From AP-15 sp963772295 (GTDB lineage: Bacteria; Pseudomonadota; Alphaproteobacteria; ATCC43930; CGMCC-115725), in assembly GCA_963772295.1 (NCBI GenBank), contig CAVYWO010000009.1, positions 248,001 through 312,000 on the forward strand: a DNA stretch of 64,000 nucleotides, given 5' to 3'. The translations under genes were made by a program, and so were the position numbers. Shown piece by piece: positions 63,804-64,000 of this stretch. The first letter of the stretch is position 1. Each line of letters opens with the position of its first letter. The notes beneath the pieces were generated by a model that did not search any database, was not told the DNA's origin, and saw only the letters and a list, made by a program, of their open reading frames with translations.

Positions 63804-64000
63804 ATGACGCGATCCGAGGCAATGCGGGCCCTCGCGCTGCTCGGCTTTCTTCTCCTGCCGCCGCTCGCAGCTTGCTCGGCGATCCCCGGCAGCGGGCCGC
63901 TGGCCGGCGCCGTCGCCGCCCAGGGACGGTCGGAGGGGCGGGTGCTGTTCGACGTCGTGCCGGTCGACGATCGCGTCGTCGCCACCGTGCTCAGCGAGCC
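63804..64000 (+). CDS. Lipoprotein, probably polysaccharide export (Wza-like), partial
   Basis: ATG 63804 follows GGAG. The protein begins MTRSEAMRALALLGFLLLPP with lipobox LAAC, then SAIPGSGPLAGAVAAQGRSE and VLFDVVPVDDRVVATVLSE, running off the window. The lipoprotein signal followed by a short linker and F-D-V-V-x-V-D resembles the start of polysaccharide biosynthesis/export proteins. The export role is tentative as most of the protein is missing. Confidence 0.6.
   Translation, partial: MTRSEAMRALALLGFLLLPPLAACSAIPGSGPLAGAVAAQGRSEGRVLFDVVPVDDRVVATVLSE

Overview
The window is high-GC DNA (roughly two thirds G+C by eye) from an alphaproteobacterium, most likely Rhodospirillales sensu lato. 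The pointers are the rnd-kdsD-lptC-lptA-lptB-rpoN-hpf-ptsN gene order, an Hsp20 gene beside an alphaproteobacterial DUF1150 gene, a complex I NDUFA9-type gene, bifunctional PutA without a DNA-binding domain, and palindromic repeats whose translation gives the DPRIKSG peptide common in alphaproteobacterial genomes. This assignment is inference; no rRNA is present.

Layout. 1-11.1 kb: the head-completion and tail half of a siphovirus-like prophage or gene-transfer-agent-like module, all on the plus strand (connector, tail terminator, HK97 gp10, tail tube, tail assembly chaperone with a probable -1 frameshift, tape measure, DUF2460, DUF2163, NlpC/P60, tail hub). Capsid and packaging genes would lie left of the window. 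11.2-20.6 kb: an AlaC-type aminotransferase, a very large SAM/adenylate-cyclase/AAA/TPR regulator, a fragment of a second copy of that regulator, a DUF2252 gene, a truncated HicB, a MetE-like protein and two broken DUF433-DUF5615 toxin-antitoxin pairs. 20.8-27.0 kb: a small-molecule catabolic block (GMC oxidoreductase, LivK-type binding protein, exported protein, aldo/keto reductase, luciferase-like monooxygenase). 27.1-37.3 kb: an accessory island with a truncated exported protein, a three-repeat beta-solenoid protein interrupted by an amber codon, a secreted RHS protein with an N-terminal C39-like peptidase domain, and a graveyard of ParDE, IS4, RHS and Phd-PIN fragments. 37.5-40.9 kb: a second MetE-like gene, a 23-codon ORF with a perfect anti-16S Shine-Dalgarno, a Tim44-like protein, Hsp20 and DUF1150.

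41-48.4 kb is a conserved core block on the minus strand. RNase D, KdsD (KDO precursor) and LptC/LptA/LptB (lipopolysaccharide transport) lead into sigma-54, the ribosome hibernation factor and PtsN, with a tRNA-Leu(CAG) just upstream. 48.6-64 kb is housekeeping: NDUFA9-like protein, cyclophilin, AmpG-like permease, cupin, YgjP-type metalloprotease, CDP-diacylglycerol diphosphatase, MATE pump, PutA, an RMD1-family membrane protein, EVE and VOC proteins, a WYL regulator divergent from an ArsR-SRPBCC-DUF899 operon, creatininase, and the start of an export lipoprotein.

Two themes run through the window. First, at least a dozen otherwise well-conserved genes carry one single-base indel or one stop, including rpoN, alaC, the MATE pump and the RHS gene. 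This many hits in core genes may reflect uncorrected sequence error as much as real decay. Second, REP-like palindromes have entered genes as well as spacers: the tail chaperone, a VOC protein and the end of the EVE gene. The most interesting accessory candidate is the exported beta-solenoid plus C39-RHS pair at 28.2-35.5 kb.
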